Source of the DNA: Lachnospiraceae bacterium
Lineage (GTDB): Bacteria > Bacillota > Clostridia > Lachnospirales > Lachnospiraceae
Reading direction: 5' to 3'
NCBI GenBank assembly: GCA_017411305.1
Contig: JAFQQI010000066.1
Location: 124,001-188,000, forward strand
Length of the DNA stretch: 64,000 bases
Position numbers and translations under genes: made by a program. Shown here one piece after another: positions 44,411-53,282 of the stretch (the stretch's first letter is position 1; each line of letters starts with the position of its first letter). Under the pieces are notes generated by a model. That model made no database searches and was not told where the DNA came from. It was given only the letters and a program-made list of their open reading frames with translations.

Positions 44411-46759
44411 ATGTTTAAGAAGATTAATAAGACATCCAAGGGAAAACCGGAAATAAATAATGAAGTGCTAAATGGGGAAGAAATTAAGGATTCTGTAAAA
44501 GGTAAGAAGAAAAAAGAGAAGAAAGTTAAAGAAAAAAAGCCGAAAGTAAAGAAAGAAAAACAGCCAAAGGCCGTTAAAGAGAAAAAGCCAAAAGAGGCAA
44601 AGGAAAAAGGAGCTTCTTTTGTTAGTAAGATAAAACAGGCTTTAGGAAAACTGGGCGAAAAGCTAAATCAGGAGAAGGAAGGCAAAAAAGACAAAAAGCC
44701 AAATAAACTTTTCAGTTTGAGAAATAAAATATTTATTTCTTTCCTGATTCCGATTTTGTTTATGATTGTGGTTGGCTATACAGCATACCATTATGCTGCT
44801 GAGGGTATGAGCCAGAAGTTTACGGAGTCTACCCAGCAGACTACCAACATGACCATGAATTATTTGGACATGAATTTATCCTACATACAGGCGGAGGGAT
44901 TCCGTTATGCCTCTGACAGTGCCTATGAAAATTATTTTCTTGGTATGATGAACAAGGATAAAGCCGGCAGAGCAACCTTTATCAATAATACGAAAGTTAC
45001 GTTACTGGCATCCCAAAAAGCCAATAACTTTATTGAAAATATTCATTTTATTACCCGTTCCGGAACACCGGTTATTTCAACAGGTGTATCCAGTCAGGAA
45101 ATCGACGGTAATTATGAAGTATATTTCGAGGAAATGGTAGCACAATCTGCAGACGGAAAAACTCCGGACAGATGGGTGGATAGCCATCCTATGTTAGATG
45201 AGCATTTGGCTTTAACATTAGAGGACTATTTTATCACTTATCAAATGCCTACAATTAACAAATTTGCATTTATTGTTATGGACATTCGTAAATCAGCCGT
45301 TCAGGACATTTTAGCAGATTTGGATTTGGGTAACGGAAGCATTACCGGTTTTGTTACCAAGACAGGAAAAGAAGTTATTTCCGAGATATTGGAAGAAGGA
45401 CAGACAAGTCACTTTACAGAAGGTGAAATCGTATTTGCAGATAAAGATTTCTATGCAGACGCGTTAGCATCTGAGGAACTCAGCGGTGCTATGGATGTAA
45501 CCTTTAAGGGAGTAGAGTATCTGTACCTTTATAATAAGAGTGAGGTTTGTGATATTACTCTTTGTGCACTGATTCCTATGGACATGATCACGGGACAGGC
45601 TGAAAGCATCAAGACCATTACCATTACATTGGTAATTCTGGCAACTATTGCTGCAGTTCTGATTGGCTCCTTCATTACCTTCGGTATTCAGAAGAATATG
45701 AAGAATATTTCCAAGAAATTGGATGAAGTTGCAAATGGTGATTTAACGGTTAAGGTAAGAGCGCAGAGCCGTGATGAGTTTAACGGACTTGCCAAGACGG
45801 CAACCAATATGATTGAAAATAATAAGAAGCTGGTTACCAAGCTGACGGGAACAGTAGATCAGCTGGAACGTTCGGCAGGTAATGTTAATACAGCTTCTGA
45901 AGATATCAATAATTATTCCGGTGATATAACCCGTGCCATTGACGAAATCAGCCAGGGTATGAACAAGCAGGCAGAGCATGCGCAGGAATGTGTGCTTAAG
46001 ACTAGTGTATTGTCTGAAAAGATTCAGGATATCAGCCAGATGGTTGAAGAAGTAGAAACACTGGTTGACCAGACCGAAAAGATGATTGAACAAGGTACTA
46101 AGATTGTTCAGGTTCTTTCCGAAAGAGCACAGGAAACCTCTAATATTACAGCAAGAGTAGGTGACAGTATTGCTGTTCTGAAGACAGAATCCGAAACTAT
46201 TAACGGATTTGCACAGACTATCAGCGGTATTTCCAGCCAGACTAATCTCCTTTCCTTAAATGCTTCCATCGAAGCAGCAAGAGCGGGAGAAGCAGGAAGA
46301 GGCTTTGCGGTAGTTGCAGAAGAAATCAGAAAGCTTGCTGATGACTCCAATAAGGCGGCAACCGAAATCAGCCGTAACGTTCAGAATATTAGTGTTCAGA
46401 CAGCCAGCAGTGTTGCAAGTGCTAAGGAAGCGGAAGAAATGGTGGCACTGCAGACAAAAGCAGTAGCAGAGGTAATTCAGGTCTTCGAGGACATGAGTAA
46501 GAAGATGGCAGGTTTGTTTGTAAATCTGAAGGAAATTGCAAACAATACAGAAGCTGCCAATAAAGAGAAAGATGATACCTTAGATGCAGTAGAAAATATT
46601 TCTGCAATTATCGAAGAAACTGCAAGCGGTTCTGCATTAGTAAGAGAAATGGCTAACGAGCTCTTAAAGAGCGTAGATAAGTTAAGTGAAACTGCAAGTG
46701 CACTTGATGATGATATGCAGGGATTGAAGACGGAAATCTCCGTATTTAAGATTGATTAA
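44411..46759 (+). CDS. Methyl-accepting chemotaxis protein with long lysine-rich N-terminal tail
   Basis: 782 residues. Residues 1-105 are an unusual cytoplasmic tail rich in Lys/Glu/Pro ([18 protein letters not shown]). First membrane helix 107-128, extracellular double-Cache-like sensor to about 400, second helix near 412-433, HAMP, then the signalling domain with hairpin tip [50 protein letters not shown]. It passes ligand signals to CheA. The frame extends to 44222 through the pgi terminator, so that start is rejected; GGGAGGAAGG before ATG 44411 is convincing. Confidence 0.92.
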   Translation: MFKKINKTSKGKPEINNEVLNGEEIKDSVKGKKKKEKKVKEKKPKVKKEKQPKAVKEKKPKEAKEKGASFVSKIKQALGKLGEKLNQEKEGKKDKKPNKLFSLRNKIFISFLIPILFMIVVGYTAYHYAAEGMSQKFTESTQQTTNMTMNYLDMNLSYIQAEGFRYASDSAYENYFLGMMNKDKAGRATFINNTKVTLLASQKANNFIENIHFITRSGTPVISTGVSSQEIDGNYEVYFEEMVAQSADGKTPDRWVDSHPMLDEHLALTLEDYFITYQMPTINKFAFIVMDIRKSAVQDILADLDLGNGSITGFVTKTGKEVISEILEEGQTSHFTEGEIVFADKDFYADALASEELSGAMDVTFKGVEYLYLYNKSEVCDITLCALIPMDMITGQAESIKTITITLVILATIAAVLIGSFITFGIQKNMKNISKKLDEVANGDLTVKVRAQSRDEFNGLAKTATNMIENNKKLVTKLTGTVDQLERSAGNVNTASEDINNYSGDITRAIDEISQGMNKQAEHAQECVLKTSVLSEKIQDISQMVEEVETLVDQTEKMIEQGTKIVQVLSERAQETSNITARVGDSIAVLKTESETINGFAQTISGISSQTNLLSLNASIEAARAGEAGRGFAVVAEEIRKLADDSNKAATEISRNVQNISVQTASSVASAKEAEEMVALQTKAVAEVIQVFEDMSKKMAGLFVNLKEIANNTEAANKEKDDTLDAVENISAIIEETASGSALVREMANELLKSVDKLSETASALDDDMQGLKTEISVFKID

Positions 46760-46780
46760 TTTTTAAAAGAATGAATAAAG

Positions 46781-46818
46781 AAGCGGCCGGACATGTTTCA
46801 TTGTCCGGCTGCTTTATT
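46781..46818 (+). terminator. Terminator after the chemoreceptor gene
   Basis: AAGCGGCCGGACA (46781-46793) pairs with TGTCCGGCTGCTT (46802-46814) with one G-U; the following sequence ATTAT is only modestly T-rich. Confidence 0.75.
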
Positions 46819-46820
46819 AT

Positions 46821-47327
46821 AAGCCGCTTTTTATTGATCTTCGCCAAAATCGGCAATTTACGCTGGATAGCTATGTTTATCAAAAGGACTATGTGATAGC
46901 GAAGGAAGAGCGTATTTCCACACATTTTGTTGCAGGGGCAGGGTTCCCGTTAGCCGGTAAAAAAAATCTTTCGGTAAAGGATATCGTAGATTATCCTTTT
47001 CTTCTTACGGAGAAAAGAATGGGCTACCGGCGTGTATTTGATGATACCCTTGCCAAGAGGTTGTTAGAAATCCAACCGGTATTAGAAATTGGCAGAACAG
47101 ATCTGATAACAAGCTCTCTGGAAAGGGGAGTGGGGATTTCTTTTTTACCTGAGTTTGTAACAAGTAAGAAGGTTTCAGAGGGAAAGCTGGTTTATTTGGA
47201 TGTTGTCGATTTCGAAATAGATATTTGGAAACAGCTTATATACCATAAAAACAAATGGCTTTCTAAGCCGTTAGAGGCATTTATAGAGTATGTAAAGCGT
47301 ATGGAGTTTGACAACGAAGAGGATTAA
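46821..47327 (+). pseudogene. C-terminal remnant of a LysR-family regulator
   Basis: The frame from 46821 reads KPLFIDLRQNRQFTLDSYVYQKDYVIAKEER and continues to GAGFPLAGKKNLSVKDIVDYPFLLTEKRMGYRRVFDD, TSSLERGVGISFLPEFVTSKKVSEGKLVYL and IWKQLIYHKNKWLSKPLEAFIEYV. This is the second half of a LysR effector-binding domain. The helix-turn-helix and first subdomain are missing and the frame runs back into the preceding terminator. A GTG at 46893 lacks a convincing ribosome binding site. Probably a deletion remnant. Confidence 0.78.
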
Positions 47328-47369
47328 AATATAATTGAAGTAAAATAAGAACTTAGGGGGAAAAGAAAA

Positions 47370-48218
47370 ATGAACTATATTTATGAAATGCCGGATGAAA
47401 TGTTGGCGGATACAGACAAAAGAGGAACTGTGGAACGGTTTATGTACCATTCAGAAACCTATGATGCGGATGGTTCTGTTGCATTACATAAGGGAGCGTG
47501 GGTATATTTGCCGTATGGCTATGATGTATCTCAAAAATATAATATTTTATACCTTTCACATGGCGGCGGTGTAAATGAAGACTGGTGGTTTAAGATGTTT
47601 CCGGATACGGTTACGATTATAGATAACATGATTGCAAAAGGACTTTGTAAACCATGTATTATTGTAACACCGACTTTTTACCGCGGAGTAGTAGATGACA
47701 AAATTGCAGAATATCTTACGGAGCATTTTCATATGGAGCTTCGAAATGATTTAATTCCTGCCATCGAAGCAAAATATTCGACTTATGCTGACGGGGATGT
47801 ATCAGAAGAAAATTTGATTAAAACACGTTCTCACAGGGCTTTTGCAGGACTTTCTTTAGGTTCAATGACTACTTATCGTGCTGCGTTATATCATAATTAT
47901 GATTTGTTTTCCTGGTATGGTCCTTTTTCCGGATGTTGCGGACCTAAGGGAGATCGCGCGGCAGAAGTGAAGCGTATAACAGATACGTTAATAGAGGGAG
48001 AGAAACAGGGATTACCTTTAGACTTTATGTTTTGCTGTAATGGAGATAAAGACATTGCATATGAAGAGCATATTGAAATTATGGAAAAAGCAGTAAGAGA
48101 GTGTCCGATATTAAAGCAGGATGAGAACTATGATTTCTTTACGATTCCGGGCGGGATTCATGACATGAAGGCTTGGCAGTTACATCTTTATCATGCTTTA
48201 CAAATTTTCTTTCATTAG
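47370..48218 (+). CDS. Alpha/beta-hydrolase esterase (CE1/feruloyl- or acetyl-esterase-like)
   Basis: 282 residues. Esterase-D fold: GAWVYLPYGYDVSQKYNILYLSHGGGVNEDWWF (oxyanion strand), nucleophile Ser in RAFAGLSLGSMTTYRAAL, acidic residue region FCCNGDKDIAYEEH and catalytic His in GGIHDMKAWQLHLYHAL. These enzymes remove feruloyl or acetyl groups from xylan. No signal peptide, so cytoplasmic, acting on imported fragments. AGGGGGAAAAG precedes the ATG. Followed by the cobalamin-type leader. Confidence 0.88.
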   Translation: MNYIYEMPDEMLADTDKRGTVERFMYHSETYDADGSVALHKGAWVYLPYGYDVSQKYNILYLSHGGGVNEDWWFKMFPDTVTIIDNMIAKGLCKPCIIVTPTFYRGVVDDKIAEYLTEHFHMELRNDLIPAIEAKYSTYADGDVSEENLIKTRSHRAFAGLSLGSMTTYRAALYHNYDLFSWYGPFSGCCGPKGDRAAEVKRITDTLIEGEKQGLPLDFMFCCNGDKDIAYEEHIEIMEKAVRECPILKQDENYDFFTIPGGIHDMKAWQLHLYHALQIFFH

Positions 48219-48249
48219 TTTGCAAATATAATGTTTTGTGATAGAATAA

Positions 48250-48480
48250 GAACTTGGTAACAGACGAGAAATCGTCAGCGCATATGGTATCGGTGATGAA
48301 CCGGTTTAATAAGGAACAATGTGAGAATCATTGACAGCTTACTCTGAGGTAAGGCGGATGATATTCCGGGCAGGAATTTTGCAGGTATGAAATGATGCAG
48401 GCAAGGAAAACTGCAGCCATTGTACATAGTACGAGAAGGCGGAATGGTCAGATGAAGCCAAGTCCTAAGACTTGCCATAA
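48250..48480 (+). ncRNA. Cobalamin riboswitch (AdoCbl class, variant)
   Basis: Core AAGGAACAATGTGAGAATC (48311-48329) and then TTGACAG corresponds to the conserved GGGAA--GTGnnAATC---AC(G/A)G region; the closing B12 box is AAGCCAAGTCCTAAGACTTGCC in two halves at 48455-48476. Length of about 230 bases fits the class. It precedes a DUF4430 protein and an ECF S component, both linked to vitamin uptake. No T-run terminator follows; TTTCTTT/AAAGAAA (48493-48512) forms a hairpin beside the AGGAG of the next gene, suggesting translational control. Confidence 0.85.
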
Positions 48481-48524
48481 GCGTACAATCTGTTTCTTTG
48501 GTGAGAAAGAAAGGAGAGAATACT

Positions 48525-48923
48525 ATGACCAAAAAACAAAAAATTACCCTTGTGTCCGTATTTGCGGCGATTCTTGTTGTAATCGGAGTAATAGCGGGCG
48601 TACTGAACTATCGTGCTACACAGGCAGGGATGAAGGAATTTCAGGTGGAGGTTGTTTCCGAAAGAGACGGCTACTTAGAAATAACGGATTGCAAGTCAGA
48701 TGCAGAGTTTTTAGGAGAATTTCTCCGTACTTATGAGAGCTGTGTATGGGAGGATTCCACTTACGGAATTTATATTAAAGGCTTTGACGGCATGATGGAA
48801 GACATTGATAACCAGTATTGGTGGTGTGTAACCGTAAACGGTGAATCTGTCATGACCGGAGCAGACGAAATTCCTCTTGCGGATAATGACACTTACACAT
48901 TTACTTTAATGCAGGGGTGGTAA
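48525..48923 (+). CDS. DUF4430 (transcobalamin-like) membrane-anchored protein
   Basis: 132 residues. One N-terminal membrane segment (residues 6-27), then a DUF4430 domain, ECDYLEITDC-like GYLEITDCKSDAEFLGEFLRTYESCVWEDSTYGIYIKGFDG followed by QYWWCVTVNGESVMTGADEIPLADNDTYTFTL. DUF4430 resembles the C-terminal domain of vertebrate intrinsic factor/transcobalamin, which covers bound B12. Placed right under the riboswitch and one base before the ECF S gene, it is probably an extracellular vitamin-binding accessory. AAGGAGAG precedes ATG 48525. Confidence 0.87.
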   Translation: MTKKQKITLVSVFAAILVVIGVIAGVLNYRATQAGMKEFQVEVVSERDGYLEITDCKSDAEFLGEFLRTYESCVWEDSTYGIYIKGFDGMMEDIDNQYWWCVTVNGESVMTGADEIPLADNDTYTFTLMQGW

Positions 48924-48924
48924 T

Positions 48925-49425
48925 ATGTCAGTACAAAAATTAACAAGGATAGCGCTTTTAAGCGCTATCCTTTATGTGTCTAAACTTGCGTTGGATTTCC
49001 TACCGAACATAGAGTTAGTTTCTTTATTTATTATTCTGTATGCTTTGGCTTTTGGAACAGAAACTTTAATCATAGTGACAGTATTTAATTTGTTACAGAT
49101 TATTCAATGGGGAATAGGAACTTGGACCATCAGTTATTTATATGTCTGGCCGCTTTTATGTCTGGTGACATTACTACTAAAGAAGCTGATAAAAGAAGAA
49201 TTTGTACTTTGGAGTATCGTATCGGGGTTATTCGGGTTGCTATTCGGCAGTTTATTTGCGATTCTTTATCTGTTTGTGGACCCGGCATATGCACTTGCTT
49301 ACTGGATTAGCGGACTGCCTTGGGATGTATGGCATGCAGTATGGAATTTTGTGCTGATGCTGGTACTTGGAAAGCCGCTTTATTCTGTATTAATTAAAAT
49401 GAAAACTGCTGTTCAAATTGACTAA
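48925..49425 (+). CDS. ECF transporter S component, probably for cobalamin
   Basis: 166 residues with five to six hydrophobic helices; it starts SVQKLTRIALLSAILYVSKLALDFLPNIELVS, typical of ECF substrate-binding subunits (the RxALLxAL region and the proline in loop 1). The S component binds a vitamin and docks with a shared EcfAAT module encoded elsewhere. Position under a cobalamin riboswitch and after DUF4430 points to B12 or a corrinoid precursor. The stop codon lies within a TTGACTAAAGTCAA palindrome. Confidence 0.85.
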   Translation: MSVQKLTRIALLSAILYVSKLALDFLPNIELVSLFIILYALAFGTETLIIVTVFNLLQIIQWGIGTWTISYLYVWPLLCLVTLLLKKLIKEEFVLWSIVSGLFGLLFGSLFAILYLFVDPAYALAYWISGLPWDVWHAVWNFVLMLVLGKPLYSVLIKMKTAVQID

Positions 49426-49431
49426 AGTCAA
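49418..49431. promoter_or_regulatory. Palindrome in the spacer before the hydroxyacid dehydrogenase gene
   Basis: TTGACTAAAGTCAA, a perfect 14-base palindrome covering the preceding stop codon, followed at 49433-49438 by TATACT. It could be an operator or contain a -35. A second hairpin, CGCAG/CTGCG, lies at 49449-49471 before the AAAGGAG. Confidence 0.45.
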
Positions 49432-49495
49432 GTATACTATACTCATATCGCAGGAAAGCAAACGGCTGCGAGGTGGATCGAAAGGAGATAAAGAA

Positions 49496-50455
49496 ATGAA
49501 AATCGTAATCTTAGAGCGTAACAGCGTAGGAACCGATGTTTCTGTAGATGCCTTGGGCAAATACGGAGAGCTTACCATTCATCGCAATACCACAGCACCC
49601 GACGTGGCAGAAAGAGTAAAGGACGCAGATATTATTATTGCCAATAAATCTCCTTTGAATGAAACCACCTTAAAGGATGCAGCTAATGTAAAGCTGATTT
49701 GTGAATTTGCCACAGGTTATGACAATGTAGATTTAAACTATTGTAAGCAGAGAGGCATTAAGGTTGTCAATGTTGTGAATTATTCTACCGATGCAGTAGC
49801 ACAGCATACCTTTGCACTTTGCTTCTATATTTTAGAGAAGCTTCGTCATTATGATGATTATGTAAAGTCCGGTGCATACGCAGCGCAGGATCGGTTTTCC
49901 AACTTTGATCTTCCCTATACGGAGCTTGCAGGAAAGACCTGGGGCATTATCGGCATGGGTAATATCGGAAAGAAAGTGGCACAGATTGCAACAGCGTTCG
50001 GCTGTAAAGTAATTTTTTACTCTGTGACAGGAAACAGTAGTTGCACGGATTATGAGAGAGTGGATTTTGATACTTTGCTCAAGGAGTCTGATTTCTTATC
50101 TTTACATTGTCCGTTAAGTGACATCACCAGAGATTTAATAAATTTGGATGCATTAAAAAAGATGAAAGAAACAGCGATTCTGATTAATGTGGCAAGAGGC
50201 CCGGTGGTAAATGATGCAGATCTTTATACGGCCTTGAAAGAGAACTATATTCTGGGAGCGGGACTTGATGTAACAAGTACAGAGCCCATGAAGGACAGCA
50301 ATCCCTTAAGTAAGTTTATGGACAGTAACCGCTTGATTATCACACCTCATATGGCTTGGGCAAGTATTGAAGCCAGAACCAGAGTGGTATCTGAAACTTG
50401 TAAAAATATTGAAGCATTTTTAAACGGTGAGGACAGAAATATCGTTAATAAGTAA
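49496..50455 (+). CDS. D-2-hydroxyacid dehydrogenase (NAD-dependent)
   Basis: 319 residues. Catalytic domain at both ends, Rossmann motif WGIIGMGNIGKKVAQIA near residue 146, catalytic Arg in INVARGPVVNDADL, Glu in STEPM region and His in ITPHMAWAS. Reduces 2-keto acids such as glyoxylate, hydroxypyruvate or phenylpyruvate; the substrate is not clear. The frame is open from 49418, but AAAGGAG before ATG 49496 is used. First of three genes with the amidohydrolase and SAH hydrolase homologue. Confidence 0.9.
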   Translation: MKIVILERNSVGTDVSVDALGKYGELTIHRNTTAPDVAERVKDADIIIANKSPLNETTLKDAANVKLICEFATGYDNVDLNYCKQRGIKVVNVVNYSTDAVAQHTFALCFYILEKLRHYDDYVKSGAYAAQDRFSNFDLPYTELAGKTWGIIGMGNIGKKVAQIATAFGCKVIFYSVTGNSSCTDYERVDFDTLLKESDFLSLHCPLSDITRDLINLDALKKMKETAILINVARGPVVNDADLYTALKENYILGAGLDVTSTEPMKDSNPLSKFMDSNRLIITPHMAWASIEARTRVVSETCKNIEAFLNGEDRNIVNK

Positions 50456-50489
50456 CAACCAATAAAAAATAAACCGAGAGGAGACATTC

Positions 50490-51791
50490 ATGGGTATTAT
50501 ATTAAAGAATATTTCAGCTATTCTTCCAAACGGAGAAAAAGATGAAGTAAAAGAAACCAGTATTTATATTGAGGGAGACAGAATTGTTGCAATCGGTAAT
50601 GCGCCGGAAGGCTTTGCAGAGGAAAAAGTCATTGACGGTAAGGACAAGCTGGTAATTCCCGGACTCATAAACTGTCATACCCATTCTTATATGGCATTTA
50701 TGCGGAATGTGGCAGATGACCTTTCCTTTATGGATTGGCTGTTCGGAACCATTGACCCTATCGAGCAGCAGATGACTGATGAGGATACTTATTGGGGAGC
50801 CTGCCTTGCTATTTTAGAAATGATGAAAAGCGGAACTACCTGCTTTAATGATATGCAGATGAACATTCATCAGACCACCAGAGCCGTAAAGGAATCCGGT
50901 ATGCGTGCCGTAATTTCCAGAGGACTTGTGGGAAGCGGAAATGATGAAGCCGGACAGGTTCGTTTGGCACAGGCATATGAAGAAAGAGATGCAGCCAAGG
51001 ATTGTGACAGACTTTCCTTTATGTTGGGGCCTCACGCGCCTTATACCTGTGATGACGGTTTTATGCGTATCGTATCTGAGGAAGCCAAGAAAAATAACAT
51101 GAGAATCCATGTGCATTTATCTGAAAGTGTGAGCGAAATCCAGCAGATTAAAGAAAAATACGGATGCACGCCCATTGAAATGGCAAATAACAACGGATTG
51201 TTTGATGTGCCTGCCATTGCGGCACACTGCGTACAGGTAGATGATAAGGATATTGCTATTTTAAAGGAAAAGGGTGTCAGTGTGGTAACCAATCCTGCCA
51301 GCAACATGAAACTGGGTAACGGTTTTGCGCCTGTTGATAAGATGTTAGGGGCAGGAGTAAATGTGTGTCTGGGAACTGACGGAGCAGCATCTAATAACAG
51401 CCTTAATATGTTCCATGAATTGAGCTTACTTACCCTGATTCACAAAGGAGTTAATAAAACACCTCAGTGTGTCAGTGCAAGAGAAGGCTTTCGTATCGCT
51501 ACCATTAACGGTGCCAAAGCCCTTGGCTTAGAGAAGGAAATCGGTTCTATTGAAGTAGGCAAAAAAGCCGACCTCGCAATTTTGAACCTGAATACCCCTT
51601 CCTTAACACCCAGAAATAATCTGATTGCGGGACTTTCTTATTCTGCGAACGGTTCAGAGGTAGAAACAGTAATTATTGATGGTAAAATTACTATGGAAAA
51701 CAGAAAAGTATTGACCATGGATGAAGAATTAGTGTATAAAAAAGTGAACGATATTATTGTGAGAATGGGTCTTGATAAGAAGGAGTATTAA
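50490..51791 (+). CDS. mtaD: S-adenosylhomocysteine/methylthioadenosine deaminase (amidohydrolase)
   Basis: 433 residues. Metal-dependent amidohydrolase with VIPGLINCHTHSYMAFMR (two His ligands), MRIHVHLSESVSEIQQ, IAAHCVQVDD and CLGTDGAASNNSLNMF. MtaD/DadD enzymes deaminate the adenine of SAH, MTA or 5-deoxyadenosine to the inosyl form. GAGAGGAG precedes the ATG. Its neighbour is an SAH-hydrolase homologue, which suggests SAH is first converted to S-inosylhomocysteine here. The dehydrogenase gene lies 34 bases upstream. Confidence 0.9.
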   Translation: MGIILKNISAILPNGEKDEVKETSIYIEGDRIVAIGNAPEGFAEEKVIDGKDKLVIPGLINCHTHSYMAFMRNVADDLSFMDWLFGTIDPIEQQMTDEDTYWGACLAILEMMKSGTTCFNDMQMNIHQTTRAVKESGMRAVISRGLVGSGNDEAGQVRLAQAYEERDAAKDCDRLSFMLGPHAPYTCDDGFMRIVSEEAKKNNMRIHVHLSESVSEIQQIKEKYGCTPIEMANNNGLFDVPAIAAHCVQVDDKDIAILKEKGVSVVTNPASNMKLGNGFAPVDKMLGAGVNVCLGTDGAASNNSLNMFHELSLLTLIHKGVNKTPQCVSAREGFRIATINGAKALGLEKEIGSIEVGKKADLAILNLNTPSLTPRNNLIAGLSYSANGSEVETVIIDGKITMENRKVLTMDEELVYKKVNDIIVRMGLDKKEY

Positions 51792-51909
51792 CAATTAGGA
51801 CCGATTTAAGATGATAACGTTAACATATCAGTGATGATAGGACAGACGACCATCACTATAATAAAAATTCGGCTGAATAAACTCAACTTATTTAATGGAG
51901 GAAATGTAA
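51792..51909 (+). other. Structured leader between mtaD and the SAH hydrolase gene
   Basis: A 118-base spacer with AGTGATG (51830-51836) pairing with CATCACT (51851-51857), enclosed by a weaker CCGAT (51802-51806) / ATTCGG (51869-51874) pairing. A GGAGG ribosome binding site ends it. It matches no riboswitch I recognise. Confidence 0.4.
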
Positions 51910-53160
51910 ATGAGCAGTGAAATCAGAGACATTAATTTAGCCGAATCCGGCGAACGCAAAATTGAGTGGGTGAAGAGAAATTGTGACCTTCTCCGTACTT
52001 TGGAGGAGGAGTTTTCACAGACAAAGCCCTTTGCAGGCAAGAAGGTAGCCCTTTCCGTACACTTAGAGGCTAAGACAGCTTACCTTTGTAAGGTATTAAA
52101 GGCAGGCGGTGCAGAAATGTATGTTACAGGTTCCAATCCCCTTTCCACTCAGGATGATGTGGCAGCAGCCCTTGTTAAGGATGGTCTTGAGGTACATGCA
52201 TGGTATGATTGTACACCTGAAGAATACGAAATGCATATCCGTCACGTATTAGAGGCAGGCCCCAACATTATTATTGATGACGGCGGCGATTTGGTAAATA
52301 TGATTCACACACAGATGCCTGAATTGATTCCCAATATCATTGGCGGATGCGAAGAAACTACAACAGGTATCATTCGTTTGGAAGCTATGGCTAAGGCAGG
52401 GGAACTGAAATTCCCTATGGTTCGTGTAAATAACGCGGATTGTAAGCATTTATTTGATAACCGTTACGGTACAGGACAGTCCGTATGGGACGGTATTAAC
52501 CGTACAACCAACCTGATTGTGGCAGGTAAAATTGTAGTTGTAGCAGGCTACGGCTGGTGCGGAAAAGGTACTGCCATGAGAGCCAAAGGCTTGGGCGCAA
52601 GAGTTATCGTAACAGAAATTGACCCTATTAAGGCAATTGAAGCAGTTATGGACGGCTTTGATGTCATGCCTATGAACGAAGCAGCCAAGATTGGTGATTT
52701 CTTCGTAACCGTAACAGGCTGTGATAAGGTAATTGATGAAGAAGATTTTGCAGTAATGAAGGATGGAGCTATTCTTTGTAATGCAGGTCATTTTGACTGT
52801 GAAATTGATATGGCAAGACTTCGTGAAATTGCTGTAGAAACCAGAGAAATGAGAAAAAACATCATGGGCTATAAGCTTCCTGCCGGTCAGTGGATTTTTA
52901 TCCTGGCAGAAGGAAGACTGGTAAATCTGGCAGCAGGCGATGGACATCCTGCAGAAATTATGGATATGAGCTTTGCTATTCAGGCGCTTTCTGCGAAATA
53001 TCTGGTTGAACACGGCAGTGAGCTGACAGAGAAATTAATTGATGTACCTAAGGCAGTGGATAATGATGTAGCAATGAGAAAGCTTGCATTTATGGGTAAA
53101 GAAATTGATGTGCTGACAGAGGAACAGGAAAAATATTTAAACAGCTATACTTTAGCATAA
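51910..53160 (+). CDS. ahcY: S-adenosylhomocysteine hydrolase family, possibly S-inosylhomocysteine hydrolase
   Basis: 416 residues. NAD-binding glycine motif VVVAGYGWCGKGTAMRAKGLGARVIVTEID, RVNNADCKHLFDNRYGTGQSVWDGINRTTN, and C-terminal LAAGDGHPAEIMDMSFAIQALS. This is the archaeal/Thermotoga-like branch (GQSVWDGI), not the long bacterial type. In Methanocaldococcus such an enzyme prefers S-inosylhomocysteine formed by a deaminase, and an mtaD gene lies directly upstream here. The products would be homocysteine and inosine. A strong terminator follows. The start has AATGGAGGA upstream. Confidence 0.9.
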   Translation: MSSEIRDINLAESGERKIEWVKRNCDLLRTLEEEFSQTKPFAGKKVALSVHLEAKTAYLCKVLKAGGAEMYVTGSNPLSTQDDVAAALVKDGLEVHAWYDCTPEEYEMHIRHVLEAGPNIIIDDGGDLVNMIHTQMPELIPNIIGGCEETTTGIIRLEAMAKAGELKFPMVRVNNADCKHLFDNRYGTGQSVWDGINRTTNLIVAGKIVVVAGYGWCGKGTAMRAKGLGARVIVTEIDPIKAIEAVMDGFDVMPMNEAAKIGDFFVTVTGCDKVIDEEDFAVMKDGAILCNAGHFDCEIDMARLREIAVETREMRKNIMGYKLPAGQWIFILAEGRLVNLAAGDGHPAEIMDMSFAIQALSAKYLVEHGSELTEKLIDVPKAVDNDVAMRKLAFMGKEIDVLTEEQEKYLNSYTLA

Positions 53161-53165
53161 TAGAG

Positions 53166-53201
53166 CTGCATACAGGCATAATGGTCTGTATGCAGTTTTT
53201 T
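53166..53201 (+). terminator. Terminator of the SAH hydrolase gene
   Basis: CTGCATACAG (53166-53175) pairs perfectly with CTGTATGCAG (53186-53195), followed by six T. Confidence 0.92.
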
Positions 53202-53228
53202 CCATATAAATGTAAAGAAATTAATTGT

Positions 53229-53257
53229 TTGACATTTCGCTGATTGAGACATATAAT
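53229..53257 (+). promoter_or_regulatory. Perfect consensus sigma-A promoter of the HTH/HipA-like operon
   Basis: TTGACA (53229-53234), exactly 17 bases, TATAAT (53252-53257): all twelve consensus bases match. The transcript would begin near 53264, about 20 bases before the start codon. Such strength without a repressor would be unusual, so tight autoregulation is likely. Confidence 0.93.
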
Positions 53258-53282
53258 GAAAGCAAGAAAGAAGGTGGCAGGT

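Noticed and set aside
51792..51909. Known SAH riboswitch
   Set aside because: The conserved SAH riboswitch core is not recognisable; only generic hairpins are visible.
52450..53013. 187-codon minus-strand open frame inside the SAH hydrolase gene
   Set aside because: It is exactly antisense to conserved ahcY coding sequence, has no ribosome binding site and its translation is cysteine/histidine-rich without family resemblance.
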